From Terrimonas rubra (GTDB taxonomy: Bacteria; Bacteroidota; Bacteroidia; Chitinophagales; Chitinophagaceae), in NCBI RefSeq assembly GCF_042686025.1, contig NZ_JBHUOZ010000001.1:1736001-1800000 (forward strand): 64,000 bases of DNA, given 5' to 3'. Positions within the stretch are counted from its first letter, which is position 1. Each line of letters opens with the position of its first letter. The notes under the pieces were generated by a model that was given only the letters and a program-made list of their open reading frames with translations, had not been told where the DNA came from and did not search any database. Shown here piece by piece: positions 1 to 7,940 of the stretch. Position numbers and translations under genes: made by a program.

Positions 1-539
1 ATACACTAACGAGTGTGAAAAAAATACGGGTAGAAATAGGGTTCATATCACTTAATTATAGGGTAAAAAAACGGATTTGTATTATGAGGATTACTAGGTT
101 TTTTTAGTGTTTTCCTTCGTAATACAACACAAAAGTATTGCGTATTTTACTGTAATCAAATAGTAAAACTACTTGCGATAATAGTTGTGTTTTTTACTAT
201 TATTATAAAGTATTGATTTTTAATTAATTAATAAATAATAAAAAACTAATATTTTTTTCAAAATCATTTTTTATTGACATATGTCTATGTTTTTTGAGTA
301 AATCAGGAGATTCTCAAACCCATACTACACCATTTAAAGAGGGTAATTTTACGAAAACAAGGGGCGTTTGGGGATTATTACGATACCCGGAGGAATAGGG
401 GATTTTACCATTTTACGTAAAAAGCCGTGTTTTCATAGTAAATAAGTGTTTTTACTGAGAAGTGGGCGGGATGGGTGAACGGGGAGGTGGTAGAAAAGGG
501 GAGGGTGTAGGGTATAAGGTGTAAGGTGTATGTAGGGCT
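1..539. other. AT-rich non-coding stretch
   Basis: No open frame here has a convincing start or protein-like composition on either strand. The first 300 bases are very AT-rich with runs of A and T, and a short palindrome GACATATGTC lies at 276-285. The right end becomes G-rich and passes into a 7-bp repeat array at 503-537. Any gene to the left lies outside the window. Confidence 0.6.
503..537. repeat. heptad repeat array (GGGTGTA family)
   Basis: Five consecutive 7-bp units can be read: gggtgta, gggtata, aggtgta, aggtgta, tgtaggg. It lies between the left edge and the secA terminator and belongs to the window-wide class of 7-bp-phased intergenic repeats. Confidence 0.6.
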
Positions 540-545
540 AAAAAA

Positions 546-569
546 ATAGCTCCTGTTTACAGGAGCTAT
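546..569 (-). terminator. rho-independent terminator of secA
   Basis: An 11-base inverted repeat (ATAGCTCCTGT / ACAGGAGCTAT) lies about 20 nt after the secA stop. Read on the minus strand, the hairpin is followed by a run of seven T residues. Confidence 0.85.
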
Positions 570-591
570 ATATAATCAATAAAAGTTTCAG

Positions 592-3500
592 TTACTCTTC
601 GCGGCCGTGGCAGTTTTTGTATTTTTTACCGCTACCGCATGGGCAAGGCTCGTTACGGCCGATTTTTGGCGCCGCTTTAATGGGCTCCTGTTTGGTTAAA
701 GGCGCTCCGCCATCAGTATTGGGGTCAAAACGGTCACTGGCATTGGCTGCATAATCATCACCGGCCGCATCAATTTCCTCTTTATTGGCCTTCATTTTAC
801 TGTAATCGGTTTTTTCCACTTTGGCCTCCTGTAGCGGGGCCTGGCCCTGTTCTACAGGTATTTGTGCGGCGTTCAGGAAGCTGACAATGTTCTTGTTCAC
901 TTCAGCGTCCATATCCTTAAACTGCTGGAAAGCTTCTACCTTATATATTACCAACGGATCTTTTTGCTCCAGGTAAGCGGTTTGTACACTTTGTTTCAGG
1001 TCGTCCATGGCGCGCAGGTGCTCCTTCCAGGCATCATCAATAATTGCCAGTGAAATGGTCTTTTCCAGGGAGGTTACCAGTTCCTCTCCTTCGGTAGCAA
1101 TGGTTTTATCCAGCGGCGCTACTACGTTCAGGCCTTTGCTGCCATCGGTAAAGGGAACCACTACATTTTCAATATGAGCAGGTTGCGACTGGCGGATGTT
1201 TTTAAATACCGGGATGGCATTCTTTTTCAATGCGTCCTTATGTTGGGCATAAGCTTCGGTAGCCTCGGCATACAACTGGTCTATTACGGTATTCAGATCA
1301 CCTTTTTTAAAGGCTTCTTCTGTTACCCTGGTATCTATACCAAAAGTTACCAGGCAGTTCAGTTTAAAACCTTCATAATCTTCTGTGGCACGGAAACCGG
1401 CTACCAGGTTTTCAGCAACCACCGAAAAGGCATTATCAATATCCAGGGCCAGGCGCTCGCCAAATAAGGCGTGCTGGCGTTTGGCGTAAATGGTATTACG
1501 CTGTTTGTTCATTACATCATCGTACTCCAGCAAACGCTTACGGATACCAAAGTTATTTTCCTCTACTTTCTTTTGTGCACGCTGAATACTGTTACTGATC
1601 ATGCTGTGTTGTATCACATCACCCTCTTTATAACCAAAGCGGTCCATCATGCTGGCAATACGTTCACTGCCAAACATACGCATCAGGTCATCTTCCAGTG
1701 ATACATAGAATAAGGAGCTGCCCGGATCGCCCTGGCGGCCGGCACGACCACGTAACTGCCTGTCTACACGGCGGCTTTCATGACGTTCGGTACCTATAAT
1801 GGCCAATCCACCGGCTTCTTTCACACCAGGTCCGAGCTTAATGTCGGTACCACGGCCAGCCATATTGGTGGCAATGGTTACCGCACCAGCCAAACCGGCT
1901 CCGGCTACAACCTCGGCTTCCTTGGCATGTTGCTTGGCGTTCAGTACGCTATGCGGAATTTTTTTCTGCTGCAGCATACGGCTTAACAGCTCACTGATCT
2001 CCACCGAAGTGGTACCTACCAGTACAGGGCGGCCTGCATTCCGTAAATTCTCTACTTCGTCAATTACCGCTTTATATTTTTCACGTTTGGTTTTATATAC
2101 CATGTCCTGCATATCCTTACGGGTAATAGGGATATTGGTGGGTATATTTACCACATCCAGTTTATAAATGCTCCAAAGCTCTGCTGCTTCCGTTTCGGCA
2201 GTGCCGGTCATACCACATAATTTATGGTACATACGGAAATAGTTCTGCAGGGTAATGGTGGCGTAGGTTTGGGTAGCGGCCTCAATTTTTACATTCTCTT
2301 TAGCCTCTAATGCCTGGTGTAAACCGTCGCTGTAACGGCGGCCGTCCATAATACGGCCGGTTTGTTCGTCTACAATTTTAATAGCACCATCAATTACCAC
2401 GTACTCCACGTCCTTTTCAAACAGGGTATAGGCTTTTAATAATTGCTGTACGGTATGTATACGGTCGGCCTTTTGCGTGTATTCGTTCCTTAACTGTTCT
2501 TTCAGTTGTTGTTTTTCTTCAGCGCTGGCATCACTTTTTTCTACCTGGGCCAGTTTTACACCAATATCAGGTAAAATAAAGAATTCAGGATCTTCGGCGC
2601 CACGGGTGATCATGTTCAGGCCTTTCTCTGTCAGGTCAACCGAATTGTTTTTCTCTTCAATATGGAACAGTAATTCCGAGTCTACAATATGCATATTACG
2701 CTGCTGATCCTGCAGGTAATAGTTCTCGGCTTTTTGCATTTTTACTTTAACGCCGGGCTCGCTTAAAAACTTAATTACCGGGCCGTATTTGGGTAAACCG
2801 CGATAGGCACGGAATAAGGCCAGGCCACCGGTTTTAGGGTCATCCTCACCTTTTTCAAATAATTTCTTGGCCTCGTTCAGGTTCTGGCGAACAATTTTTT
2901 CCTGCTCCTGGAACAACTGGTGTACACGGCCTTTAAAAATATGGAACTGCTGGTCATCGCCTTTGGCAACCGGGCCTGATATAATTAAAGGTGTACGGGC
3001 ATCGTCAATTAAAACGGAGTCAACCTCATCCACCATCGCAAAATGGTGTCCGCGTTGTACCATCTCGTCAGCTGAATGTACCATGTTATCACGCAGGTAG
3101 TCAAAACCAAATTCGTTATTGGTACCGTAGGTAATATCTGCTAAATAAGCCTGTCTTCTCTGTTCACTGTTTGGCTGGTGTTTATCAATACAATCCACCT
3201 TCAAACCCAACCACTCAAATATGGTACCGTTCCACTCCTGGTCACGACGGGCCAGGTAATCATTCACAGTAACAATATGTACGCCTTCGCCGGCCAGTGC
3301 ATTTAAATAGGCAGGCAGGGTACTTACCAGGGTTTTACCTTCACCGGTAGCCATTTCGGCAATTTTACCGGAGTGTAAAACGGCGCCACCGATCAGCTGT
3401 ACATCGTAGTGTACCATATTCCAGGTAACATCAACACCGGCCGCTGACCAGGTATTATTAAATACCGATTGGTCGCCATTGATTTTTATATAAGATTTTT

Positions 3501-3927
3501 TTACGCTCAGGTCCCTGTCCAGGTCGGTAGCCGTTGCTACCAGTTCGGTGTTTTCTTTAAAGCGGCGGGCGGTTTCTTTTACCACGGCAAAAGCTTCCGG
3601 CTGTATTTCTTCTAAAATCTCTTCAATTTTTTTATTCCGCTCTTTTTTCAGTTTATCTACCTGCTGGTATATCTCATCTTTACCTAACAGGTCATTAAAG
3701 GGCAACTGCTGGGCAGCTTCATTCTTAGCGGCTATTTCGGCATCAATGTCTTTTAAATAGGCAGCGATCTGGGCCCTGAACTCCTGCGTTTTTCCTCTTA
3801 ATTCATCATTGCTGATGGACTGGTAAGCAGCAAAATGTGCATTAATTTTCTCCACAATGGGGGCAATCTTCTTTACGTCCTTTTCCGACTTGCTGCCACC
3901 AAATAATTTAGATATAAAACCAAACAT
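592..3927 (-). CDS. secA: preprotein translocase ATPase SecA
   Basis: SecA is the ATP-driven motor that pushes unfolded preproteins through the SecYEG channel at the inner membrane. The N-terminal region is typical (MFGFISKLFG). The Walker A motif GEGKT is near residue 195 in the context IAEMATGEGKT, and the DEVDSVLIDDARTPL segment marks the first nucleotide-binding domain. The second motor domain carries GRGTDIKLG and RQLRGRAGRQGDPG. The protein ends with the zinc-binding motif CPCGSGKKYKNCHG (CxCx8CH), which in other bacteria binds SecB and phospholipid. At 1111 residues it is about 200 longer than the E. coli protein, which is usual in Bacteroidota. The ATG at 3927 gives the canonical N terminus. 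The gene appears monocistronic, with a -7 element at 4033-4040 and its own terminator. Confidence 0.98.
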   Translation of the reverse strand: MFGFISKLFGGSKSEKDVKKIAPIVEKINAHFAAYQSISNDELRGKTQEFRAQIAAYLKDIDAEIAAKNEAAQQLPFNDLLGKDEIYQQVDKLKKERNKKIEEILEEIQPEAFAVVKETARRFKENTELVATATDLDRDLSVKKSYIKINGDQSVFNNTWSAAGVDVTWNMVHYDVQLIGGAVLHSGKIAEMATGEGKTLVSTLPAYLNALAGEGVHIVTVNDYLARRDQEWNGTIFEWLGLKVDCIDKHQPNSEQRRQAYLADITYGTNNEFGFDYLRDNMVHSADEMVQRGHHFAMVDEVDSVLIDDARTPLIISGPVAKGDDQQFHIFKGRVHQLFQEQEKIVRQNLNEAKKLFEKGEDDPKTGGLALFRAYRGLPKYGPVIKFLSEPGVKVKMQKAENYYLQDQQRNMHIVDSELLFHIEEKNNSVDLTEKGLNMITRGAEDPEFFILPDIGVKLAQVEKSDASAEEKQQLKEQLRNEYTQKADRIHTVQQLLKAYTLFEKDVEYVVIDGAIKIVDEQTGRIMDGRRYSDGLHQALEAKENVKIEAATQTYATITLQNYFRMYHKLCGMTGTAETEAAELWSIYKLDVVNIPTNIPITRKDMQDMVYKTKREKYKAVIDEVENLRNAGRPVLVGTTSVEISELLSRMLQQKKIPHSVLNAKQHAKEAEVVAGAGLAGAVTIATNMAGRGTDIKLGPGVKEAGGLAIIGTERHESRRVDRQLRGRAGRQGDPGSSLFYVSLEDDLMRMFGSERIASMMDRFGYKEGDVIQHSMISNSIQRAQKKVEENNFGIRKRLLEYDDVMNKQRNTIYAKRQHALFGERLALDIDNAFSVVAENLVAGFRATEDYEGFKLNCLVTFGIDTRVTEEAFKKGDLNTVIDQLYAEATEAYAQHKDALKKNAIPVFKNIRQSQPAHIENVVVPFTDGSKGLNVVAPLDKTIATEGEELVTSLEKTISLAIIDDAWKEHLRAMDDLKQSVQTAYLEQKDPLVIYKVEAFQQFKDMDAEVNKNIVSFLNAAQIPVEQGQAPLQEAKVEKTDYSKMKANKEEIDAAGDDYAANASDRFDPNTDGGAPLTKQEPIKAAPKIGRNEPCPCGSGKKYKNCHGREE

Positions 3928-4032
3928 GATTACGTCTTTGTGTGTATTTGCTTAATGAGATTATTTTATACTAACAATTAGCTTTGTCAAAAACAATGCT
4001 TAAAAACAAAATAAGCCAGTTTGACAGGCTCG

Positions 4033-4040
4033 CAAAGATA
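4033..4040 (-). promoter_or_regulatory. candidate secA promoter -7 element
   Basis: On the minus strand this reads TATCTTTG, a perfect match to the Bacteroidota TAnnTTTG element. It would give a leader of about 100 nt before the secA ATG. No good -33 TTTG is seen at the usual distance, so the call is tentative. Confidence 0.4.
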
Positions 4041-4101
4041 ATAAAGTGCAGCGAGACAGCTGATTTTTATGTGAAGGGAAAGAAAACCGGCAAAGCCGGA
4101 A

Positions 4102-4164
4102 AATAATGGACAATGGACAAATGACAGTTGACAATTAATAATGGGCAATTAACAATTAGTCATC
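4102..4164. repeat. heptad repeat array (GACAATG family)
   Basis: Nine consecutive 7-bp units include gacaatg, gacaaat, gacagtt, gacaatt, aataatg, ggcaatt and aacaatt. The same unit family recurs near 38.1 kb and 60.7 kb. Confidence 0.7.
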
Positions 4165-4203
4165 CATGACCCGGGGAAGTCATTACTAACTGCCTGTTCA
4201 CCC

Positions 4204-4278
4204 TGAACCTTGAACCCTTGAACCCTTGAACCTTTTGAACTTCCCTACGATTAACTATGAACGGTTAACTATTAACAA
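4204..4278. repeat. two short repeat blocks (TTGAACC and TTAACTA families)
   Basis: At 4204-4240 the core TGAAC recurs with 7, 8, 8 and 9-base steps, so the phase is looser here. At 4251-4278 four exact 7-bp units follow: ttaacta, tgaacgg, ttaacta, ttaacaa. They sit 70-150 bp before the lipoprotein start. Confidence 0.6.
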
Positions 4279-4349
4279 AATCCATTATTTTACTTTTTAT
4301 TAACTTACAAACTTTCATTTCGCGTATTAACACCAAAGGAAGCAAGCAT

Positions 4350-5057
4350 ATGATGTGGAAACAGTGGATAAAACGGACGGGAACGATAGCAACAGCAATG
4401 TTTTTTTTAATGGCGTGTAATAATGCTGAAATAGGTAATGGGGCCGATGTGAAACAGTCTGCCATTTACTTTGATTATTACCTGACCGGGGAAGAGGAGA
4501 CGGAGAATGTAATCCTGCGCCTGCAGTATCGTTTTGCCGGGCCTAACGGTACTACTTTATTGTTAACAGCACCCAGCCAGGTGACCCTGGATGGCGTATT
4601 ATTAACGGCCGACAGCAGTAAAATGAATGGTGTGTACTACGAGATAATGAAACCCAGGGAAGCTTTTACGGGTGAACATACCATTGTTTTTACGGATCAT
4701 GATAACAATACCTACACGGAGAAATTTACCTTCTCACCCTTTAGCATAAAATATAATTTACCCGATACCATCAAAAGGGAAGACCTGGTGATTAACCTGG
4801 ATGGCCTGCAGCAAACAGATTATGTGACCATTTTATTGACCGATACAGTGTTTACCAACAGCGGTGTAAACCGGGTGGATACGGTAAAGAACGGTGAACT
4901 GGTGATCACCAAAACCGACCTGGGTAAACTGGCACCCGGACCGGTATACCTTGACCTGTTTAAGGAGGAGGAGACTGAAATTGAGCACGGCACTGCCGAG
5001 GGCGGCAGGTTTAATAAGGTGTTTAGTGCCAGAAAGGCATTTTTTTTAATGGATTAG
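4350..5057 (+). CDS. putative lipoprotein of unknown function
   Basis: This 235-residue protein has a basic N terminus (MMWKQWIKRT), a hydrophobic stretch and a lipobox FLMAC, so Cys23 is the likely lipidated residue and the protein is probably an envelope lipoprotein. An asparagine follows the cysteine. The mature part is rich in Thr, Asp and beta-strand-like sequence and resembles tandem Ig-like or carbohydrate-module folds, but I recognise no family. The next ATG, one codon downstream at 4353, is an equally good start. It is followed 29 nt later by a small membrane protein gene on the same strand, and the two may be co-transcribed. Confidence 0.75.
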   Translation: MMWKQWIKRTGTIATAMFFLMACNNAEIGNGADVKQSAIYFDYYLTGEEETENVILRLQYRFAGPNGTTLLLTAPSQVTLDGVLLTADSSKMNGVYYEIMKPREAFTGEHTIVFTDHDNNTYTEKFTFSPFSIKYNLPDTIKREDLVINLDGLQQTDYVTILLTDTVFTNSGVNRVDTVKNGELVITKTDLGKLAPGPVYLDLFKEEETEIEHGTAEGGRFNKVFSARKAFFLMD

Positions 5058-5086
5058 CGTAGCTTACAGTACAATCAATAGCTTCT

Positions 5087-5689
5087 ATGGTTAAATATAT
5101 TGTACTGGGCGCTTTAATGGTGCTAACTGTTACCACTTATTCCCAATCTTTTAAGCTGGATAAGTTTTCGGAAAAGGCTCACAAAACCACCCAGACCGGT
5201 ATGCTGGTATTAAGTGGCTGGGCCGTGGCCAATATTGGTACGGGCTTTATTGCGGCCGGGCAAACCGGCGGCAGCGATAAATATATGCACCAGATGAATG
5301 CCTATTTTAATATCGTGAACCTGGCCATAGCCCAGGCCGGTTACTGGGGCAGCCGTAAACGTATGAAAAGCCCGCAATCCTTCAGCCAGGCAGTAAAACA
5401 ACAAAACAGCGAGGAAAAAACGTTTTTACTCAATGCCGGTCTGGATGCGGCCTATATCCTGGGCGGCCTGTACTGGGCCGAACTGGGAAAAAAGCACCCC
5501 GGTGAGAAAAAATACTTCCAGTTCCGCGGTTATGGCAAAAGCCTGGTATTGCAGGGCGGTTTTTTAATGATTTTTGACGGTTTAATGTATACCATCCGCC
5601 ACCGGCAGGGCAAAATATTGTTTAAACAGCTGGAAAATATTGATTTAGCCATTGCTCCCGGCGGCGCAGGACTGGTGTACCGGTTTTAA
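5087..5689 (+). CDS. small predicted membrane/secreted protein of unknown function
   Basis: The 200-residue product begins with a signal-peptide-like stretch (VKYIVLGALMVLTVTTYSQS). It then has hydrophobic segments near residues 40-62 (MLVLSGWAVANIGTGFIAAG), 70-90 and 160-180, so it is probably an integral or tightly membrane-associated protein. No catalytic motif is visible and I do not recognise the family with certainty. Similar short proteins are common in Bacteroidota. It lies 29 nt after the lipoprotein gene and is followed by a weak hairpin. The stop is TAA at 5689. Confidence 0.7.
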   Translation: MVKYIVLGALMVLTVTTYSQSFKLDKFSEKAHKTTQTGMLVLSGWAVANIGTGFIAAGQTGGSDKYMHQMNAYFNIVNLAIAQAGYWGSRKRMKSPQSFSQAVKQQNSEEKTFLLNAGLDAAYILGGLYWAELGKKHPGEKKYFQFRGYGKSLVLQGGFLMIFDGLMYTIRHRQGKILFKQLENIDLAIAPGGAGLVYRF

Positions 5690-5730
5690 TATTTGTTGCC
5701 AGGGGTAGGACCGGACATAAATCCATCCGG

Positions 5731-5754
5731 AACAGGGGTTTATAACCTGTTTTC
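5731..5754 (+). terminator. weak hairpin terminator after the small membrane protein gene
   Basis: A 6-bp stem AACAGG/CCTGTT with a 9-base loop is followed by a short T run. An additional CCGGA...TCCGG inverted repeat lies just upstream at about 5711-5730. Confidence 0.4.
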
Positions 5755-5805
5755 CACAATTATATCATTTTATGGTCAGCTAAAGGAAATATGACGACGA
5801 TGCTG

Positions 5806-5813
5806 TACTTTTG
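5806..5813 (+). promoter_or_regulatory. candidate atpG promoter -7 element
   Basis: TACTTTTG matches TAnnTTTG exactly. It is about 180 bp before atpG, so the leader would be long and would contain two heptad repeat arrays. No clear -33 element. Confidence 0.4.
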
Positions 5814-5828
5814 CGGCCAAATTGGGAA

Positions 5829-5905
5829 TTAGTTAATAGTTCACAGTTAATGGTTAATAGTTTGATACTTTACCGGTTAACTTTTAACGGATAACGATTA
5901 ACTAA
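5829..5905. repeat. heptad repeat array (ATAGTTA/TAACGGA family)
   Basis: Eleven consecutive 7-bp units run from ttagtta, atagttc, acagtta, atggtta and atagttt to taacgga, taacgat and taactaa. The array lies in the presumed 5' leader of atpG. Confidence 0.65.
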
Positions 5906-5952
5906 CTGTTCTTTAAATAAATACAGGTTAGTGAGATAAGCAGGAACTAAAC

Positions 5953-5987
5953 TTACTACTTATTACTTACCACCTATAACTATAATA
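5953..5987. repeat. short heptad repeat block before atpG
   Basis: Five 7-bp units (ttactac, ttattac, ttaccac, ctataac, tataata) end 4 bp before the atpG start codon. Confidence 0.5.
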
Positions 5988-5991
5988 TACC

Positions 5992-6873
5992 ATGGCCGGT
6001 CAATTAAAAGAAGTACGTAACAGGATTAAATCGGTACAAAGTACACAACAGATCACCAAAGCAATGAAAATGGTGAGTGCGGCAAAATTACGCCGTGCAC
6101 AGGATGCCATTGTGCAAATGCGTCCTTATGCCAATAAGCTGCAGGAAATGCTGAGCAATATTGTAAGCAACAGCGAAGGTGAAGTGGGTATGGCACTGGC
6201 TGAAGAAAGAATAGTGGAGAAAGTGCTGGTAATATCATTGACCAGTGACCGTGGCCTGGCGGGTGCTTTTAATGCCAACGTTATTAAATTAACCAAAGCC
6301 ACTATTGCCGAAAAATACCCTGAGCAGTATAAAAAAGGCAATGTAACCATCTGGAGTTTGGGTAAAAAAGGTTACGAGCATTTTATTAAGAACAACTATA
6401 AGGCAACCGATACTTTTAAGGATATTTTCCTGGACCTGACTTTTGAGCATGTACAAAAGATCTCCCAGGCGGCCATGAAAGCTTTTGCTGACAAGGAGTT
6501 TGATGTGATTGAAATTGTATACAGCCAGTTTAAAAACGCCGCTACCCAGAAATTTGAAGTAGAACGTTTTTTACCTATTCCCAAGGCAGAAAAGAAAGAG
6601 GGTGTAAAGAAAGCTGACTTTATCTTTGATCCTTCCCGCGAGGAGCTGATAGCTGAGCTGATGCCTAAAATTTTAAATACCCAGTTATTTAAAGCTACGC
6701 TTGATTCATTTGCATCGGAGCATGGCGCCCGTATGACGGCCATGGATAAGGCAAGTGAGAATGCGAATTCTATGCTGCGTGACCTGAAAATTTCGTACAA
6801 CCGTGCACGCCAGGCTGCTATTACCACCGAACTTACCGAGATCGTAAGTGGTGCAGCCGCTTTAGAAGGATAA
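5992..6873 (+). CDS. atpG: ATP synthase F1 gamma subunit
   Basis: The gamma subunit is the central rotating shaft of F1, which couples proton flow through Fo to ATP synthesis. The N-terminal helix MAGQLKEVRNRIKSVQSTQQ followed by ITKAMKMVSAAKLRRAQ is diagnostic. The conserved SDRGLAGAFN segment is near residues 82-91, and the C-terminal helix RARQAAITTELTEIVSGAAAL is intact. The length of 293 residues is normal. The gene stands alone: no other atp gene is within the window, whereas in most bacteria atpG lies between atpA and atpD. It has its own strong terminator directly downstream. Confidence 0.98.
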   Translation: MAGQLKEVRNRIKSVQSTQQITKAMKMVSAAKLRRAQDAIVQMRPYANKLQEMLSNIVSNSEGEVGMALAEERIVEKVLVISLTSDRGLAGAFNANVIKLTKATIAEKYPEQYKKGNVTIWSLGKKGYEHFIKNNYKATDTFKDIFLDLTFEHVQKISQAAMKAFADKEFDVIEIVYSQFKNAATQKFEVERFLPIPKAEKKEGVKKADFIFDPSREELIAELMPKILNTQLFKATLDSFASEHGARMTAMDKASENANSMLRDLKISYNRARQAAITTELTEIVSGAAALEG

Positions 6874-6899
6874 TTTTAGCAAAATATAAACATTTAGGT

Positions 6900-6935
6900 A
6901 CTGCCACGCTATTGTAAGCGTGGCAGTCTTTTTTT
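6900..6935 (+). terminator. rho-independent terminator of atpG
   Basis: A perfect 11-bp stem (ACTGCCACGCT / AGCGTGGCAGT) with a 6-base loop is followed by CTTTTTTT. Confidence 0.92.
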
Positions 6936-7078
6936 ACTCACATCAGGATCGCCGTTTTGTTGATAATTGTGTTTTACCCCTCGGCATTGGCATTGTATTT
7001 TCGGTACTTATTAGTAAGTACTTTTTTTACAATCATCGTATGTGTAAAAACATACAAAATATCCGTTGAGGAAAACAG

Positions 7079-7807
7079 ATGGAAATAAACGACCTGATCC
7101 CACATATTGAATCTTTGATTTTTGCCAGCGATAAAGCGCTGACCTCTTTAGAAGTTACCGAGCATATTAATAACGCCTTTGGTTTTATGGAAGATAAGAT
7201 CGTCCTGGACCAGGTAGAATCGGCCCTGGAAGGTATCAGGGAAAAATATGCGTCGGAGTTTTATCCTTTCGAGGTAAGGCAAAGCGGCGGTGGCTGGCAG
7301 TTTTTAACCAAGAAAGATTATCATAAAACCATTGCCCAGTTAAATGGTGATAAATTCCTGAAGCGCCTGTCGGCAGCTGCATTGGAAACATTATCCATCA
7401 TTGCCTATAAACAGCCGGTAACCAAGGGCGAGATTGAAGCTATCCGGGGTGTAAGTTCGGATTATGCCGTACAGAAATTACTGGAAAAAGAACTGATCGT
7501 GATTACCGGCCGTAATGAAGCATTACCGGGTCACCCATTGGTATATGCCACTTCTAAAAACTTTATGGATTATTTTGGTATTAACTCCGCTGACGAGTTA
7601 CCAAAAATTAAAGAGGTATTGGCCGACCAGGTAATTGAACCTACCGTGATAAAAGACGCGATGGGTGGTGCCCAGTACGAAACGGAAGCCGATGGCGATA
7701 CCATGACCGACGTAGCAGAGATTGAAGAGGAGGAAGTAATGTTATCGGTAAGTGAGAATGGCGAACTGGTAGAAAAAGAAGAAGAGGATAACGAAGAGAC
7801 AGAATAA
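7079..7807 (+). CDS. scpB: SMC-ScpAB complex subunit ScpB
   Basis: ScpB binds as a dimer to the kleisin ScpA and, with SMC, compacts and segregates the chromosome. The first 170 residues show the two winged-helix modules of the family, with the highly conserved core LSAAALETLSIIAYKQPVTK near residues 98-117 and the RGVSSDYAVQKLLEK motif after it. The C-terminal 50-60 residues are very acidic (runs of Glu) and probably disordered. At 242 residues it is slightly longer than the usual ~200 because of this tail. scpA is not adjacent. The gene is bounded by hairpin terminators on both sides and so appears monocistronic. Confidence 0.96.
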   Translation: MEINDLIPHIESLIFASDKALTSLEVTEHINNAFGFMEDKIVLDQVESALEGIREKYASEFYPFEVRQSGGGWQFLTKKDYHKTIAQLNGDKFLKRLSAAALETLSIIAYKQPVTKGEIEAIRGVSSDYAVQKLLEKELIVITGRNEALPGHPLVYATSKNFMDYFGINSADELPKIKEVLADQVIEPTVIKDAMGGAQYETEADGDTMTDVAEIEEEEVMLSVSENGELVEKEEEDNEETE

Positions 7808-7857
7808 TTACCGTTCTATATAACAGCAGCCGGTAGTTTTTTAAAAAATCAATATAT

Positions 7858-7899
7858 AATGCATACACTGTTACCTTGTAGGAGTGTATGCATTTTTTT
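7858..7899 (+). terminator. rho-independent terminator of scpB
   Basis: An 11-12 bp stem (AATGCATACACT / AGTGTATGCATT) with a 13-base loop is followed by seven T residues. The T run ends 13 bp before the cls -7 element, a very compact terminator-promoter junction. Confidence 0.88.
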
Positions 7900-7912
7900 A
7901 TGGCTATACCTG

Positions 7913-7920
7913 TAGCTTTG
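7913..7920 (+). promoter_or_regulatory. candidate cls promoter -7 element
   Basis: TAGCTTTG matches TAnnTTTG and lies 20 bp before the cls ATG, giving a leader of roughly 14 nt. Confidence 0.5.
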
Positions 7921-7940
7921 CATTATTAACACCATGAACT

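Larger units (their letters stand above)
3928..4349. other. intergenic region between divergent secA and lipoprotein gene
   Basis: This stretch holds the presumed secA promoter on its left side and three repeat blocks (4102-4164, 4204-4240, 4251-4278) in its middle and right parts. No protein-coding frame is convincing. A minus-strand frame at 4265-4465 is antisense to the lipoprotein start and has no family features. Confidence 0.6.

Noticed and set aside
862..3760. Several open frames on the + strand antisense to secA
   Set aside because: They have cysteine- or serine-rich, non-protein-like composition and no start context, and lie fully inside the strongly supported secA gene.
5992..6873. 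Start of an ATP synthase operon
   Set aside because: Only atpG is present; a strong terminator follows at once and the next gene is scpB.
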